Numbered from the stretch's first letter, positions 33,458 through 42,633 are shown. The stretch: DNA of 64,000 bases from Cyanobium sp. Aljojuca 7A6 (GCF_024346455.1 NZ_JAGQCY010000001.1:62001-126000), one strand, 5' to 3'. Notes: generated by a model from the sequence alone, not told the origin. Numbers and translations are program-made.

Positions 33458-34129
33458 TTGACGTCTGCCAATAAGTTATCCACTGCCATGACCAGTCCAC
33501 GCATGCAAGCTATTATTGATTTTTCCACCATGTTCAGTAAAGCCTGTGCTTCGCATGAGACACCTGCAGGCCTGGTTGAATATTTATTGCCAGAGATCTC
33601 AACAACATCTTGGCTACTGATCACCAGCAACTCCCTTATTAGGGCAACAGAGAGCACGACGCTGACGATGGTTCTTGAGCGTGCGATTCCACATGGCGTT
33701 GCCATCGCCCTTGATGTGGCCTGGAAACCTAATTCTTGGGGCCTAGAGCCAGGCTCCAAACCAACGCCAGAGGTTCTGAGACGTTTTCTCCCATTGGCCC
33801 AAGAAGCAACCTTGATCCACTGCACCGCAGAAGAAGCCGATGGCTTCTTTTCCTCTCACGATCCCTTGGCGATTCATAGTTCACTCTCTCAACGTCCAGG
33901 GGTGGCCATCACAGGTATGGATGGATCTGTTCGTTGGTGCATCGGTGGAAGGATGGGCACCATGGATACGCAGATGCACAATGATCAAGAAAGCTTCTTC
34001 TCTGCTCTGATCGAGTCTTTCGCTGAACAACCTGGCCTTCTGGGGAATGCTGGTGAGGGTCCTGGCACGGATGCTGTTGCCGATTCTGACGGGCTAACGG
34101 ATGCCCTGCTTTCGGCAGCGTCAAAGTAA
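33458..34129 (+). pseudogene. Truncated, diverged PfkB-type sugar kinase
   Basis: A 223-codon frame whose middle matches fructokinases: L-L-I-T-S-N-S-L, then A-L-D-V-A-W-K-P-N-S-W, then A-T-L-I-H-C-T-A-E-E-A-D, then G-V-A-I-T-G-M-D-G-S-V-R-W-C-I-G-G. The N-terminal substrate half is absent, and the catalytic V-D-T-T-G-A-G-D-A-F segment is replaced by text such as N-D-Q-E-S-F-F-S-A-L-I. It lacks the catalytic Asp and about 100 residues, so kinase activity is not expected. The frame is otherwise open, so a new function cannot be excluded. Confidence 0.6.
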
Positions 34130-34689
34130 GCAACTTCTGATCGAGCAGTCGTTGTTCAACAGCAACAGTGTGGGCTGTTGAGGCTCCCCCACCACCACCA
34201 CCACCCCGTGGATGCGATCCCATTGACCTAACCGCCTGGGTATCGATCGCCGGGAGACTCGGACAGGGCCGGACATGAAAACCCCAGGGTCGGACAGTGG
34301 AGTGTCTCGCCCCTCTCCCCAGTCCACGCCTCAACCCAGACTGCCTGGACAGGGCGGAGACACCAGCAAAAGACATTGAGCGGGATCCCCCCTCCCCTGC
34401 ACAGAAGAGAACTCTGAGTGGGCCCCGCACACTGTCCGGGGTATCCGGGTAGTCCGGCACTCGGGGGTGGGGGCTACTCAGCGAGGTCTCGCCGATGGGG
34501 GGGGGATGACCCCCTCTCGCCACCAGCGGTTGAGCATCAGATCCACACGCTGCTCCCTCTCGCGTCCGCAGGCCCTACGAACTCGATACCCCCAGCCCCT
34601 CGAGCCCAAAGGCTGTTCGCTCCTCTCCTCTCCATGCAGGGCCTGGCCCCGGTCCTTCCTCTGATCACCCCCCCTGGCCGCCGTAGCCG
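34130..34689. other. Intergenic GGAC-rich stretch
   Basis: No gene is seen. The part 34240-34470 is a mosaic of GGACAGGGCGGA-type words that is related to 38440-38665. Minus-strand frames here lack family features. Confidence 0.4.
34240..34470. repeat. GGAC-rich intergenic repeat, copy A
   Basis: Shares with 38440-38665 the order: CTCGGACAG, then GGACAGGG, TCCCCAGTCC-like text, CTGCCTGGACAGGGCGGA, GATCCCCCCTC, and TGTCCGGG/GTCCGG words followed by a G-run. The similarity is clear in order but not base for base, as in an old dispersed repeat. Confidence 0.5.
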
Positions 34690-35115
34690 CCACAGTGATC
34701 TCAGTCGGTGACGGCGACACCCCTTCGGGTAGAGGACGGCGGGAAGACGCTCACAATCCGGGTGGCCTGAATCGATGCCCAGAGATGGCGCAGTCGCCCT
34801 AGGGGCAGCAGCCAAGGCAGGCCCTCCAGACTCTCCTCCCTGTCGGCTCAACAGTCACGCTGAAGACTCAGAACACCGACCGCGAAGGCCAGACCGTTGC
34901 CGAGGTCTTCACTCCGAACGGCCCCAACGCTGGCCTCACCATGGTTCAGCAAGGCAACGCCTTCGCCTACCGGCAGTACCTGAAGCAATGCGACGAGTGG
35001 GCCTAGCTCGATCGGGAGAAGCTCGCCGAGCGATACCGGGCTTGGGTCTGGCGGGTTGATGGCGGGGTCCAGCGACCCTGGGACTGGAGGGCCGCTCGGA
35101 CAGGAGGGCAGAGCG
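34690..35115 (+). pseudogene. Thermonuclease (SNase) pseudogene A
   Basis: Reading across frames gives A-T-V-I-S-V-G-D-G-D-T, C-P-E-M-A-Q-S-P, L-P-V-G-S-T-V-T-L-K-T, G-Q-T-V-A-E-V-F, Q-Q-G-N-A-F-A-Y-R-Q-Y-L-K-Q-C-D-E and, after an in-frame TAG, L-D-R-E-K-L-A-E-R-Y-R-A-W-V-W-R-V. These are successive blocks of staphylococcal-nuclease-like proteins. Frameshifts near 34720-34800 and the stop at about 35004 break it. Confidence 0.8.
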
Positions 35116-35274
35116 AGACGGTACAGCGAACTCAGCGTCCAGTGAGCTTCTGAGGGAAGGGCATTCGTATCTGGATGGCGATGGTGATAGAGAAGCCTGC
35201 CAAGCATTGAGGTGAGACAGGCATGGTCATCTGGAGGGTTAGCTTCGCACGAGACTGCTTCTATGAGAATCTGA

Positions 35275-35634
35275 ATGTTGAGGTACCCTCTTGTGGCTTC
35301 GGTGATCCTTGTTTCTCATCCCGGAATAGCGCAACACGAAGCCCCAGGATACGGCAGGCCCAAGCATGAAGGACTGGATGTAGTCAGATGGATTCAATCC
35401 ATGAATCCACATGGCACAGACTGGTACATTGACCCATCATCAAAGGAGCTCACATCCAATGGCTATAAAGTCTTCAGTAGATCGGTAGGGCCAACACATC
35501 TAAATCACGGCCCCATCCAGATTGACTGCATGAACCGTAAGGCCTCAGTCTATTACGAGCCTTACGAAACCATTGACTTCCGGCTTGATAACCTGGTGAC
35601 GAGACTATGCAGGATTCATTGCCCAACGCCCTGA
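35275..35634 (+). CDS. Small exported protein, unknown
   Basis: A 119-residue frame from ATG 35275 with a short signal-like N-terminus (hydrophobic to about residue 19). The mature part contains D-W-Y-I-D-P-S-S-K-E and I-D-C-M-N-R-K, a pattern common in exported proteins that compare residues by mass-action (W-Y-I-D, V-x-I-D-C). Three Cys are present. GC content is much lower than the average of the window, suggesting foreign origin. Confidence 0.55.
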   Translation: MLRYPLVASVILVSHPGIAQHEAPGYGRPKHEGLDVVRWIQSMNPHGTDWYIDPSSKELTSNGYKVFSRSVGPTHLNHGPIQIDCMNRKASVYYEPYETIDFRLDNLVTRLCRIHCPTP

Positions 35635-35728
35635 TTAGATTTGAGAGACCGCATTATTGACAATTCTTGAATGAGCTGATCATGACTTGAATAGGTTGAG
35701 CAGGAGCGTCTGACTGGAGAACCGCAGG

Positions 35729-36205
35729 CTAATACGATTGCCGAGGATCGTAGTTGAATGGGACAGTCTCCCACTTCCAGTATTTAGATTGATCACCAGG
35801 ATACCCGCTATCTCTGGAGTGCCTGACGGCAAACATGTTCCGCCTGATATACCACCGTTCTGTTCCACCAGTCGCCCCGCTAAATGCAACTATTGCTACC
35901 TGCGGACATGCTTTAGAGATCTCTCGTCCAGCTGTGCCCTCTTTGGACTCGTCTGCGAAGAACTGATTAGCTGCACTCCTCCAAGATAGACTTATATCTC
36001 CATTTCCATCAATATGCACTTCAGGTCCGCCTGGAACCATGCGGGAATCAGGGCCGAATTGATTTATTGCATTGCGGCACGTAGTAGAAAGAGCAGAAAG
36101 AGCGACTTCCCTTGGTGCAGATCGCGCTGGGCCAATCAAGCTACAGGGTCCAAGCGCAAGGCCAGTTAAGGGGATAGCAAATTGGAGAGCTCGGATAGGA
36201 TTCAT
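35729..36205 (-). CDS. Exported protein, unknown
   Basis: About 158 residues from ATG 36205, with a signal peptide (hydrophobic to about residue 24, cleavage near A-R-S-A). The mature part has a C-x-N-A-I-N-Q-F-G-P opening and a W-Y-I-R-R-N-M-F-A-V-R end; two Cys may pair. I recognise no family. The start at 36259 adds a polar extension before the signal and is unlikely. GC content is low, like the neighbouring gene at 35275. Confidence 0.55.
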   Translation of the reverse strand: MNPIRALQFAIPLTGLALGPCSLIGPARSAPREVALSALSTTCRNAINQFGPDSRMVPGGPEVHIDGNGDISLSWRSAANQFFADESKEGTAGREISKACPQVAIVAFSGATGGTERWYIRRNMFAVRHSRDSGYPGDQSKYWKWETVPFNYDPRQSY

Positions 36206-36489
36206 CTCGTTTCTGACGTGTGATTCGAATGCAATGAAGGCAAGAGTCGATGTCGTCAATGTACCGGCATTGAATTCTCATGATCCAGGCGTGATAATAA
36301 GGGATGGCCATGTAAGTCCAAATAGCTCATTGGGAGGCAAAACCACCAATGAGGCCCACAGTGAAGTGGATTGCCTGCTCTGGAATGGGCCCGTCGTTAA
36401 CCTGTGAGACTGTGCACCGCGCCTGAAAGCGGGCTCCCAGCGTTGGCGAAGCCTATTCCGAAGGAGTTGAGCAAACACCACACCCATAG

Positions 36490-36605
36490 CCCCAGTTCAA
36501 GGCCAAAGTCGTCATGGAGGCGATCATTGGCCGCAAGACGCTCCAGGAGATCGCCGCTGCTCAAGCGCGCACTTGATCCAGGTGAGCCAGTGGAGGAAGC
36601 AGGCA
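36490..36605 (+). pseudogene. IS3-family OrfA remnant
   Basis: The plus strand encodes F-K-A-K-V-V-M-E-A-I-I-G-R-K-T-L-Q-E-I-A-A in one frame, then shifts, with W-R-K-Q-A-I-type text following. This is the N-terminal helix-turn-helix of IS3-family OrfA transposases. Nothing else of the element is seen. Confidence 0.6.
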
Positions 36606-36770
36606 ATTGATGCAACGCCATATCGGCCTTGGGGGTGGGGCCGCACAGTTGGTTAACCAAGGACCCCTGCCCACCCTGTCACGACCTCCAGCCATCCCCC
36701 ATCACCTCACCCACTACCCCGAGGACGCAACCCCGAGGACGCAACCCGTTCCTCCTCTCCACAGCCCAAT

Positions 36771-36809
36771 GAAAAGCCCCCGAGGGAGGCGTTCTCCCCC
36801 GGAGGCTGA
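36771..36809 (-). terminator. Terminator of the hli gene at 36840
   Basis: On the minus strand, AGCCTCCGGGGGAG and CTCCCTCGGGGGCT pair over about 13 positions with a short loop, followed by TTTTC. It lies about 30 bases after the hli stop and reads in the right direction. Confidence 0.75.
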
Positions 36810-36839
36810 ACCGGCCGAATCCGAGCTCGGGGCAATCGC

Positions 36840-37064
36840 TCAGCCCTGGCTCAGCAGAGCCACATCGGCGAGCTGCTGGAGGATGCCGTGACCAGTGAGG
36901 GCCTCGATGGCCACGCCGATCAGGAAGCCGAGCATGGCGAGTCGGCCGTTGAGGCGTTCGGCACGCTTCAGTTCCGAGTCTCGGATCTGCTGGGCAGCGG
37001 TGTTCAGGAACCAGGTGTCATCGGCCTGAGAGGAAGCCTGGAAGGATGGGGTGGAGCTGGTCAT
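36840..37064 (-). CDS. hli: High-light-inducible protein
   Basis: A 74-residue Hli protein: polar N-terminus, E-R-L-N-G-R-L-A-M-L-G-F at about residues 36-47, then one helix and G-H-G-I-L-Q-Q-L. It binds chlorophyll in the thylakoid and should serve photoprotection. It stands alone, with its own terminator downstream, unlike the clustered copies near 2.5 kb. A promoter should lie in the AT-rich stretch at 37065-37135. Confidence 0.93.
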   Translation of the reverse strand: MTSSTPSFQASSQADDTWFLNTAAQQIRDSELKRAERLNGRLAMLGFLIGVAIEALTGHGILQQLADVALLSQG

Positions 37065-37480
37065 GAGTAAGAATGCTTACTTGGCAGAACATTACGGAAC
37101 GTCTCAAGGGCTTGACGTATTGCTCGCTACGTACTCTTGCTTGATGCTGAAGGGCTGACCTAGGAGGCCTCGGGTCGTTGAGTCCCCGAGCACGATGAGC
37201 CCTCTGGCTGGTACCTGCAGATTTCACCTCAACTGGCTACGCCGATGGGGAGTGCCCATCCACAAGCGCCATCAGGCGTTGCCACCCCCTACCGAGAAAG
37301 CCGATGGTCAGCTTCACCCGCATGTGCTGGAACGTGGAGAGCCTGTTCCTGCCTGATGCCGACGCCACCCACTAGGTGCGCGAGTGATTCCAGGCCAAGG
37401 TCACCACCCCACAAATTCGAAAGCACCGAAATGGCATCCGAGAATAATCTTGCTAAAGTCTGGAATATTGATTCTTTAAA
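37065..37480. other. Divergent intergenic region
   Basis: 415 bases between hli and the exported NTF2-like gene. Short frames are not convincing. It should hold the hli promoter on the left and, in the AT-rich part 37430-37475, the promoter of the rightward gene. Confidence 0.4.
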
Positions 37481-38071
37481 ATGGCTCTGGATACATCCTG
37501 CCTTCGATCGGTGATGTTGTCAGGCGCTTTGGGGCTGGGACTGCTATCGCAGGCTGTGACTCCAGTGCTCGCTGCGCCAACCGTTCAAGTCTTCGACATC
37601 AACATCACTGAGCCCCAAGTCCTCACTGCTCAGAATGGTTGGTGTAAAGCTCTACTGCAAATCAGTTCCGATTATGCCAGTGGCGGTATCACGAAAGCAA
37701 AAGCGACAGCTGCTCATGTGATCGACCAAGCCTATGCCTTCCAGTTTGGTCCAGTGGCTTTCAAACCCACCCTGACGACAGGCAAGCAGACGTTCCGTAC
37801 GACCCGAGCTGGCGCCTTGGCCTATTTCGTTGGCAATGACTCCAGCTTTCCCCTCGATACAGGTTTTGCCCTTACCCCTTGGCGCACTTGCAAGGTGGTG
37901 AATCAGGTTATTCAACTCAACGGTGCCCTTGCCATCACGATGGGCAATGTGATTTTATCCGACGCTACTGGCAATCTGACCAGCGTTGACAAAACCTGGG
38001 GCTTTATGAAAGAGCCAGATGGCAGCGTGAGAATTATCCTGCACCACTCTTCCCTGCCGTTTAAACCTTGA
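37481..38071 (+). CDS. Exported NTF2-like protein
   Basis: A 196-residue protein with a signal peptide (cleavage near V-L-A-A, residue 32). The domain contains W-C-K-A-L-L-Q-I-S, F-G-P-V-A-F-K-P-T-L, T-F-R-T-T-R-x-G-A-L-A-Y-F-V-G, and a final W-G-F-M with I-I-L-H-H-S-S-L-P. This pattern belongs to proteins often labelled phosphoribosyl-AMP cyclohydrolase, a label without enzymatic support; the fold is NTF2/SnoaL-like. Probably periplasmic, ligand unknown. Confidence 0.8.
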   Translation: MALDTSCLRSVMLSGALGLGLLSQAVTPVLAAPTVQVFDINITEPQVLTAQNGWCKALLQISSDYASGGITKAKATAAHVIDQAYAFQFGPVAFKPTLTTGKQTFRTTRAGALAYFVGNDSSFPLDTGFALTPWRTCKVVNQVIQLNGALAITMGNVILSDATGNLTSVDKTWGFMKEPDGSVRIILHHSSLPFKP

Positions 38072-38987
38072 TGCCTGAGATCTTCAGCATAAACTCCTGG
38101 TTGAGGATCAGTCTGCTTCGGGAGTGCTTGATTGAACTGGTCTGGGTTTGCTTAAGAGGGTCCCTCGTTAGCCCTTACCGGTAGCACTCCCTCTCTGACG
38201 GGGCGCCAACCGATGAGCGAGCGCCGAACACTCTGCTCTTTGTTCAGTTGCCTTGCCCTCAGCAACGGCCTTCCCTAGCGGCGTCGATCTCGGCGGGATT
38301 TCAATAGATGTCCCCGATAGTTAACCACTGAGGGCGGCCCATCCCTTTCCTGGTTATCCAGTCAGCACCACGCGTCGAACACACTCCCCCGAGCACGCGT
38401 ACCCAACACCACCGACAGCCATGGCCTCAATTGCCGGCAGGCTCGGACAGTGGCGGACAGGGTGTCGCGATTGGCCGGACAGGGCAGGCCAACCTCCCTC
38501 TTCCCAGTCCCAATCTCACTCCGGACTGCCCGGACTGGGCGGACACCCTCAAACCTGACAATTGCTGAGATCCCCCCTCTTCTGGATCAGGAAGCTTTGA
38601 GAGGGGGGCGCGGGGCTGTCCGGCGCGTCCGGGCTGTCCGGCTCAGGGGGGGGGTAGGGGGGCGGTCCCCAGCGCATCGGTCCCTGGGGACCGCCTGCAA
38701 ACAAACGATCAGGTCGGCAGAGGCATTGGCAGGAAAGGGTTCTGGCAAAGAAGGGATCCATTGCCGCCGACCAAACCCAATGGTCCCATCACTGCCGAGC
38801 GCACTGGTGAAAGTCTTTCAATGAGCCCTGACCACCAGGGGGTGGTGAGCAGAAGGTAAATGTCAGGACGGCAGGAACCGAAACTAGTCATTCGCAATGA
38901 GGGATCACCACGGGTACGCGAGGAAGATCTTCTCAGTAGAACAGGAGACTATGTTCAGCAGGCTCAACCGGTAGTCTTCTTGCATCA
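38072..38987. other. Long intergenic region with repeat copy B
   Basis: About 900 bases without a convincing gene. It contains the GGAC-rich repeat at 38440-38665 and a G-run near 38645-38660. Short frames on both strands lack family text. Confidence 0.45.
38440..38665. repeat. GGAC-rich intergenic repeat, copy B
   Basis: Word order parallels 34240-34470: CTCGGACAG, GGCCGGACAGGGC, CCCAGTCC, CTGCCCGGACTGGGCGGACAC, GATCCCCCCTC, then CTGTCCGG words and a G-run. Both copies are in accessory DNA next to decayed genes. Confidence 0.5.
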
Positions 38988-39044
38988 ATGCCAACCATGT
39001 CCGTCACTGGCTCCATGAATCGAATGATTCCTGCTGCAACGACT

Positions 39045-39115
39045 CCGAAGTTACTGCAGATCGCCCAGTGGATACTCGATCCCATCGGCTACATGGCAAA
39101 CAATTTCAGGCTCGA
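39045..39115 (+). pseudogene. Possible P450 N-terminal remnant
   Basis: One short segment, L-L-Q-I-A-Q-W-I-L-D-P-I-G-Y-M-A-N-N-F, resembles the N-terminal membrane-proximal helix of CYP110-type cyanobacterial P450s. No later P450 block follows, so at most this is a small remnant. Confidence 0.3.
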
Positions 39116-39305
39116 CGGGCTATCACCCTGGGGCATGACGCGCCAGTGCGCATCAGAGGTCATGGCCTGCGCACCAGGTAAAGCCCCATACCCATCGGCG
39201 CGAACCAGGAGGTCCAGCCAGGGCCAGCTCGATCGCGGCCTCGCGCTCTGGAGTCGACTGTTGAATCAGCAGGACCGAGGACTGGCGGTTCTGCTGGCGA
39301 TCAGA

Positions 39306-40535
39306 TCAGGGTTTGAGGCGCTGATCCATACAGAGCACGAAGGAAGCGCCGCTGGCGTGCTCCAACCTCGTGGCCACGGTGCGGCAGGGCAGGCCGGTGG
39401 CCAGGCTGATGTAGGTGTCGGTGATGTGCTGCTGGAGACCCGTGTCAATCAGGCTGAAGAAATACTCCTTGTTGGCGTGGTCGGTGCCCCGCGTGGCGGG
39501 TGTGAACAGGCGGTTCCTCGACGGGGGGAGACCCTGGCCCAGGTGCGTGTTGCTGATCTGCAGTCCGTCGCCATCGAGCACGTAGGCCGCTTCGATCATG
39601 GTGTTGGTGCCTACCCAGTTGGCAAGGCCGCCGTCGAACGTTTGGGGAGCGATGTGACGTAGGCCTTCACACCCTGCGCGGGCCAGATTGATCAGATCGA
39701 GGTCCTCCATGTGGCGGGCCTGGATGGCGGCCACGGCTTTGACCCGTTGCCGGCGGGCGGCTTCCATCAGCACTGGGTGCAGGGCCGCCAAGTGCAGGTT
39801 GGCCGCTGGCTTGGGGCGCGCAAAGTGATAGCCCTGGAAGAACTCTGCTCCGAGGGCGGCGCAGGTGTCCAGTTCTGCCTGGGTTTCCACCCCTTCAGCC
39901 AGCACCAGAGTGCCGATGGTTTTTCCAAGTAAGACCAGCGACTTCATCATTTCCTGCTTGAAAAAGTCGCGGTCGACTCCGGCGATGAGACTGCGGTCGA
40001 GCTTGATGATGTGGGGCCGCAATTCGGCGATGCGGGGCAGATTGCTGTGGCCGGATCCCAAGTCGTCAATGGCGATCAGGAAACCCAATTCACGATGGCG
40101 CTCCACGAAGCGTTTCAGGGTTATCGTGTCTAGAACCTTGGTTTCGTTGAGCTCGATCACGATGTCTCTGGGTTCCAGACCCGTGGCCTCGGTGGCCTCG
40201 AGCAAGGCTCCCGAGCCTTCCACTCCCTCGTCGATCAATGAAGTTTCAAAGTTGAGAAACAGAAAGGGGCGTAGGGACCGGGGCAAGTTGAGATCCCGGT
40301 AGGCCTCCATGGCCCGGAGGCGGCAGCGGCGATCCAGCTCCAGCAGCTTCCCAGCCTTGCGGGCCTTGGCGAACTGCTGTCCGACACCCATGTGCGTCGG
40401 GCGCGCAAGGGCCTCCAAGCCCACCACGGAGGTTTGCTTGAGGGAGACGATGGGTTGAAAGTGAATGTTTAGCTGATTCGATGGGAGGATCCGAGGGACC
40501 TCCATCGTTAGCACCATAGGTTCAGCGTGAACCAT
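39306..40535 (-). CDS. EAL phosphodiesterase with C-terminal sensor domain
   Basis: A 409-residue protein. The EAL domain (about residues 20-265) has G-L-E-A-L-A-R, the metal ligands in L-N-F-E-T, I-E-L-N-E-T and I-D-D-L-G-S-G, K-L-D-R and A-E-G-V-E-T, so c-di-GMP hydrolysis is expected. The C-terminal part (about 280-409) has W-V-G-T-N-T-M-I-E-A-A-Y and a D-T-Y-I-S-L-A-T-G-L-P-C-R-T-V end, like a Cache/PDC ligand-sensing fold. No membrane helix is seen, which is odd for a Cache-like module. Confidence 0.87.
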   Translation of the reverse strand: MVHAEPMVLTMEVPRILPSNQLNIHFQPIVSLKQTSVVGLEALARPTHMGVGQQFAKARKAGKLLELDRRCRLRAMEAYRDLNLPRSLRPFLFLNFETSLIDEGVEGSGALLEATEATGLEPRDIVIELNETKVLDTITLKRFVERHRELGFLIAIDDLGSGHSNLPRIAELRPHIIKLDRSLIAGVDRDFFKQEMMKSLVLLGKTIGTLVLAEGVETQAELDTCAALGAEFFQGYHFARPKPAANLHLAALHPVLMEAARRQRVKAVAAIQARHMEDLDLINLARAGCEGLRHIAPQTFDGGLANWVGTNTMIEAAYVLDGDGLQISNTHLGQGLPPSRNRLFTPATRGTDHANKEYFFSLIDTGLQQHITDTYISLATGLPCRTVATRLEHASGASFVLCMDQRLKP

Positions 40536-40648
40536 TGAGTACGAATGACGGCTGACTACAGTTGTAGTGAGCCATCAGCATTGAACCCTAGGGAACATCT
40601 GAAAATCGTACTAAAATCAATCGAGATCCAAGACTGAGACTGGAACGG

Positions 40649-40985
40649 ATGGCCGCCCCCCTCCAGCTGGGCTTTTCGGACTACAAGTAAATTCACGCCA
40701 AAAAGAGGACGCGTCGCCAGCGCTTCTTGGATGAGATGGAGGCCACGGTTCCCAGGGAAGCCTTCCTGGCCTTGATCGAGCCCGTCTATCACAAGCCCTC
40801 CAGCAAGGGAGGTCGCCCGCCGATTCCTTTGGAAGTGATGTTGCGGATCCACCTGCTGCAGCAGTGGTTCACGCTGTCCGATCCTCTGATGGAGGAGATG
40901 CTGATCGATAGGCCCTGCTACCGCCGCTTTGCCGGAATCGAGACGATGGAAGGGAGAATCCCCGATGAGACCACGACCGCTACGG
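40649..40985 (+). pseudogene. IS5-family transposase, truncated
   Basis: From ATG 40649 the frame reads L-G-F-S-D-Y-K, then an in-frame TAA (about 40688), then K-K-R-T-R-R-Q-R-F-L-D-E-M and L-R-I-H-L-L-Q-Q-W-F, R-R-F-A-G-I-E and I-P-D-E-T-T: the N-terminal domain of IS5-type DDE transposases. The catalytic part is missing; the 441-bp repeat begins at 40942 inside the frame. The element is dead. Confidence 0.85.
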
Positions 40986-41382
40986 ACCAGACCCATGCCT
41001 GGGAGGCGCTCCTTGACCGCTGAATAGGCCACCTCGTCATCTCCCTGCCAACCTGCTCAGAAAGGGCTTGCCGGGCCGCCTGGTTGCCGATGGTGGAGCC
41101 GTCGCCAGGAAGGATCGCCAACAGAGCATTCCCCAGCTCCTCCTCGATCTCAAGTTCCTCTGTGGGGAGGCCTGCTACAAGATCTTTCTCGGGCTGGTCT
41201 GAGGACAAGTCGTGAATATGGCGACCGCCGTTCGATCGGGCTCCAGCCACTGATTCGGACCTATTGGGACGGCCTCCGTTACGAGGAGCTCGCGAGCCGC
41301 ATCGAGGCACTCCGCCCAGCAATGCTTGAGGGAGCCAGGAGAGCAGAAGGGATGGATCTCCCGTGCTAGTACAGGCGTACTC
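40942..41382. repeat. Perfect tandem duplication, unit 1
   Basis: 441 bases beginning GACGATGGAAGG. The next 441 bases are identical as far as I can read. The unit includes the end of the transposase relic. On the minus strand, I-G-N-Q-A-A-R-Q-A-L-S-E-Q-V-G-R-E-M then, after a shift, D-E-V-A-Y-S-A-V-K-E-R-L resembles a winged-helix domain like those at the end of type I modification proteins. On the plus strand, Y-W-D-G-L-R-Y-E-E-L-A-S-R-I-E-A-L is protein-like but unassigned. Confidence 0.9.
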
Positions 41383-41823
41383 GACGATGGAAGGGAGAAT
41401 CCCCGATGAGACCACGACCGCTACGGACCAGACCCATGCCTGGGAGGCGCTCCTTGACCGCTGAATAGGCCACCTCGTCATCTCCCTGCCAACCTGCTCA
41501 GAAAGGGCTTGCCGGGCCGCCTGGTTGCCGATGGTGGAGCCGTCGCCAGGAAGGATCGCCAACAGAGCATTCCCCAGCTCCTCCTCGATCTCAAGTTCCT
41601 CTGTGGGGAGGCCTGCTACAAGATCTTTCTCGGGCTGGTCTGAGGACAAGTCGTGAATATGGCGACCGCCGTTCGATCGGGCTCCAGCCACTGATTCGGA
41701 CCTATTGGGACGGCCTCCGTTACGAGGAGCTCGCGAGCCGCATCGAGGCACTCCGCCCAGCAATGCTTGAGGGAGCCAGGAGAGCAGAAGGGATGGATCT
41801 CCCGTGCTAGTACAGGCGTACTC
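41383..41823. repeat. Perfect tandem duplication, unit 2
   Basis: Exact copy of 40942-41382, head to tail. The end, GTACTC, is followed by the flank of the gene at 41837. No target-site duplication or inverted ends are seen, so the copy probably arose by replication slippage or unequal crossing over. A collapsed or expanded assembly is the alternative. Confidence 0.9.
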
Positions 41824-41836
41824 ACCGAGGACTGCC

Positions 41837-42124
41837 ATGGGTGTCCGTCTGCGTCGCTCCACCTCGGGAGCCGGTGGTTCCGTGGAGCAACCCGTCGAAG
41901 AGTGGCCCTACCTCGATGAGGAGGTGCTGGTGGCCAGCCGCAGCCGCAAGGTCTGCATGACCTGCCACTGGTTTCGTCACCACGCCGGGGTGAACGGCAT
42001 CCCTGTGCTCACCTGCCAGCTGCACCAGGGCCTGCTGACCCATGGGGAGCACCTCACTCGCCGCTGCCAGGGTTGGACCGAAGACATGACGCGCCAGCGG
42101 GGCTGGTGCCCGGAGGTGGCATGA
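41837..42124 (+). CDS. Cys-rich conserved hypothetical protein
   Basis: About 95 residues from ATG 41837. After a basic N-terminus it has E-E-W-P-Y-L-D-E, then C-M-T-C-H-W-F-R-H-H-A-G, L-T-C-Q-L-H-Q-G-L-L-x-H-G-E-H-L, R-C-Q-G-W-T-E-D-M and W-C-P-E-V-A. Five Cys and several His suggest a zinc-ribbon or similar metal site; the function is unknown. It overlaps the next gene by four bases (ATGA). A broken copy is at 28791. Confidence 0.8.
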   Translation: MGVRLRRSTSGAGGSVEQPVEEWPYLDEEVLVASRSRKVCMTCHWFRHHAGVNGIPVLTCQLHQGLLTHGEHLTRRCQGWTEDMTRQRGWCPEVA

Positions 42125-42633
42125 GCAGCCGGCGTGCGGTGGTGGGTGTGATGGGTGCTGGAGAGGGCGCTTCCGCTGAGGCGGTGGCCCTGGCCGAGGA
42201 ACTGGGGGAGTGCATCAGCACCAGGGGATGGGTGCTGCTCACCGGTGGCCGCCCGGCGGGGGTGATGGCGGCGGCCAGCCGCGGCGCGGTGCGGGTGGAG
42301 GGGCACCTGGTGGTGGGGGTACTGCCCGATGAAGGGAACGGAAAGGAGAGGCAAAGCACGGCGGAGCTGGATCTGGCCGTGTTCACCGGGATGGGCAAGG
42401 CCCGCAACGTCATCAACGTGCTCAGCGCCAATGTGGTGGTGGTCTGCGGCGGCGGCGGCCCCGGCACAGCCTCAGAAGCCGCCCATACGCTCAACGGCGG
42501 CCGGCCGCTGATCCTGCTGGCGGTGCCGCCGTTGTGGCAGGACTTCTTCTGCTCGCTCAGCAAGGGGGTGGAAAGCGCGAGCGACGTGGATGAGTGCTGC
42601 CGGCTGATCGAGGCCAGGCTCCGAATGGCATGA
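42121..42633 (+). CDS. SLOG-family (TIGR00725-type) nucleotide-binding protein
   Basis: A 170-residue Rossmann-like protein: V-V-G-V-M-G-A-G, then V-L-L-T-G-G-R-P-A-G-V-M, R-N-V-I-N-V-L-S-A, and V-V-V-C-G-G-G-G-P-G-T-A-S-E, the hallmark G-G-x-G-T-x-x-E loop of SLOG/LOG proteins. Relatives bind nucleotides or release cytokinin-like ribose products; TIGR00725 members are unassigned. Translation is probably coupled to the Cys-rich gene. Confidence 0.85.
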   Translation: MSSRRAVVGVMGAGEGASAEAVALAEELGECISTRGWVLLTGGRPAGVMAAASRGAVRVEGHLVVGVLPDEGNGKERQSTAELDLAVFTGMGKARNVINVLSANVVVVCGGGGPGTASEAAHTLNGGRPLILLAVPPLWQDFFCSLSKGVESASDVDECCRLIEARLRMA

